Of a stretch of 64,000 bases of DNA, positions 62,871 through 64,000 are shown piece after piece (position 1 is the first letter of the stretch; each line of letters opens with the position of its first letter). Both the position numbers and the translations under genes were made by a program. Below the pieces are notes generated by a model, which was not told the origin of the DNA, searched no databases, and was given only the letters and a program-made list of their open reading frames with translations. This DNA comes from an uncultured Lachnospiraceae bacterium (GTDB lineage: Bacteria > Bacillota > Clostridia > Lachnospirales > Lachnospiraceae), in the NCBI GenBank assembly GCA_949840915.1, contig CATKXY010000001.1, positions 62,001 through 126,000 on the forward strand. Reading direction: 5' to 3'.

Positions 62871-64000
62871 ATGAGAGAAAAGTATGAATCACTGGCATTG
62901 TTGCAATTGAAGGAGCTGGCCAAGGTTCGCGGTCTGAAGGGCACCTCTGCAATGAAGAAGGCAGAGCTGGTGGAGGCTATGCTGGCGGAGGACGAGCGTC
63001 AGAAAGCGCTTGCCGGGACGGCGGCCGGGCAGATAACATCGGGGGCGTCGCCTGCGGCAAATGCGGCTGCCAGGGCAGCGGTTCCCGGTGCGGCGCCCGC
63101 ATCGAATACGGCCGTGAGGGAACCCGTGGAGGAGCAGGGTATGTCTTACGGACAGAGCCGTGTCCAGGAGGCCTGTGAGGAGGGGAACCAGATTCCCAAG
63201 GATTTGGACAGCGGTCTGGAGGCCAGCGGTATTTTGGAGGTTATGCCGGACGGATACGGATTTATCCGCTGTGAAAACTATCTGCCCGGTGAGAACGATG
63301 TCTATGTGGCACCCAGCCAGATACGCCGTTTCGGTTTAAAGACGGGTGATATTCTCTGCGGCAATAAGCGTGTGAAGACGCAGCAGGAGAAATTCAGCGC
63401 CCTTTTATTTGTGCGGTCCATCAACGGTTATACCCCGGAGGAATGCGCAAAACGCAAAAACTTTGAGGATATGACTCCTATTTTTCCCAATGAGCGCATT
63501 AAGCTCGAGACGCAGGGCTGCGGTGTGTCTATGCGGGTCATGGATCTGGTGAGTCCTGTGGGAAAGGGCCAGAGAGGAATGATCGTGTCGCCGCCCAAGG
63601 CCGGCAAGACCACCCTTTTAAAGGAAGTGGCCAAGTCCATTCTGCGGGCCAATCCGCGGATGCATATGCTGATTCTGCTGATCGACGAGCGTCCTGAGGA
63701 GGTAACGGATATCAAGGAGGCCATTGTCGGGCGGAATGTGGAGGTGATCTACTCTACCTTTGACGAGCTGCCCGAGCATCATAAACGCGTGTCGGAGATG
63801 GTGATCGAGCGGGCGAAACGCCTGGTGGAGCACAAGAAGGATGTGGTTATCCTGCTTGACAGTATCACTCGTCTCACAAGGGCCTATAATCAGGTAGTTC
63901 CCCCCAGCGGGCGCACTCTGTCGGGAGGCCTTGACCCGGCGGCGCTGCATATGCCCAAGCGCTTTTTTGGCGCGGCGCGCAATATGCGTGAGGGAGGCAG
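62871..64000 (+). CDS. rho: Transcription termination factor Rho, N-terminal part
   Basis: Cut by the window end; 376 codons are visible. The start ATG 62871 has GGGAGG before it. The Rho_N helix region is ESLALLQLKELAKVRGLKGTSAMKKAELVEAML. A Ala/Gly/Pro-rich linker of about 60 residues follows. The cold-shock-like RNA-binding domain has GILEVMPDGYGFIR and SQIRRFGLKTGDILCG. The ATPase domain has Walker A PPKAGKTTLLKE and, further on, LLIDERPEEVTDI, SEMVIERAKRLVEH and the R-loop region up to the window edge. The linker length is greater than in E. coli, as usual in Clostridia. Confidence 0.95.
   Translation, partial: MREKYESLALLQLKELAKVRGLKGTSAMKKAELVEAMLAEDERQKALAGTAAGQITSGASPAANAAARAAVPGAAPASNTAVREPVEEQGMSYGQSRVQEACEEGNQIPKDLDSGLEASGILEVMPDGYGFIRCENYLPGENDVYVAPSQIRRFGLKTGDILCGNKRVKTQQEKFSALLFVRSINGYTPEECAKRKNFEDMTPIFPNERIKLETQGCGVSMRVMDLVSPVGKGQRGMIVSPPKAGKTTLLKEVAKSILRANPRMHMLILLIDERPEEVTDIKEAIVGRNVEVIYSTFDELPEHHKRVSEMVIERAKRLVEHKKDVVILLDSITRLTRAYNQVVPPSGRTLSGGLDPAALHMPKRFFGAARNMREGG

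Overview
The window is a contiguous chromosomal segment of a Gram-positive anaerobe of the Clostridia, most likely a Lachnospiraceae member. The evidence is the gene order (rimP-nusA-rnpM-L7Ae-infB-rbfA-nrnA-truB-ribF, rpsO-pnp, feoA-feoB), strong AGGAGG ribosome binding sites, sigma-A promoters with 17-bp spacers, single-membrane lipoproteins, and families common in that group (Mbeg1-like DUF2974, C_GCAxxG_C_C, YfhO, VanZ, GH3 NagZ with an N-terminal anchor). Genus cannot be fixed from the sequence alone. Almost everything is on the + strand. The exceptions are a tRNA-Gly, a C26 peptidase gene and a PAP2 phosphatase gene.

Region 1 (about 1-8.7 kb) is visibly more AT-rich than the rest. It holds the end of a surface polysaccharide locus: a GT4 fragment, a GT-C-like membrane protein, two GT2 glycosyltransferases, an acyltransferase interrupted at a run of ten G, and a Wzx-type flippase. 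It ends in a two-gene cassette: an AAA/ABC-type ATPase followed by a small protein with a PD-(D/E)XK-like D-x12-ExK pattern. This cassette is the best candidate in the window for an undescribed (possibly defence) system. Region 2 (8.8-15.7 kb) carries an ABC exporter, a beta-CASP metallo-hydrolase, thyA-dfrA, a lipoprotein and ilvE. Region 3 (15.7-18.1 kb) has an approximately 430-nt transcribed-looking stretch with promoter and hairpin but no intact gene, then nagZ and tRNA-Gly. Region 4 (18.1-33.4 kb) is core information processing: the nusA-infB operon, a Na/Pi symporter with tcdA, an SH3-NlpC/P60 hydrolase, rpsO and pnp.

Region 5 (33.5-43.2 kb) has a PfkB sugar kinase, a 1.1-kb-residue-class secreted protein of unknown function, a VanZ protein, feoAB with two matching operator-like palindromes, a C_GCAxxG_C_C protein and enolase. 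Region 6 (43.2-57.2 kb) has an orphan solute-binding lipoprotein next to a large hybrid histidine kinase, GT-C-like and YfhO membrane proteins, citrate synthase, a DUF2974 hydrolase overlapping a convergent C26 peptidase gene, and a small membrane protein whose ribosome binding site lies inside a terminator-like hairpin. Region 7 (57.2-64 kb) has a tightly packed operon (DUF1653, 5'-nucleotidase, an SfsA-MutY fusion, GT2), a PAP2 protein on the minus strand, and the 5' part of rho with a possible cysteine-rich leader peptide.

No CRISPR array, insertion sequence, integrase or prophage gene was recognised. Domain assignments come from reading motifs by eye, not from database searches.
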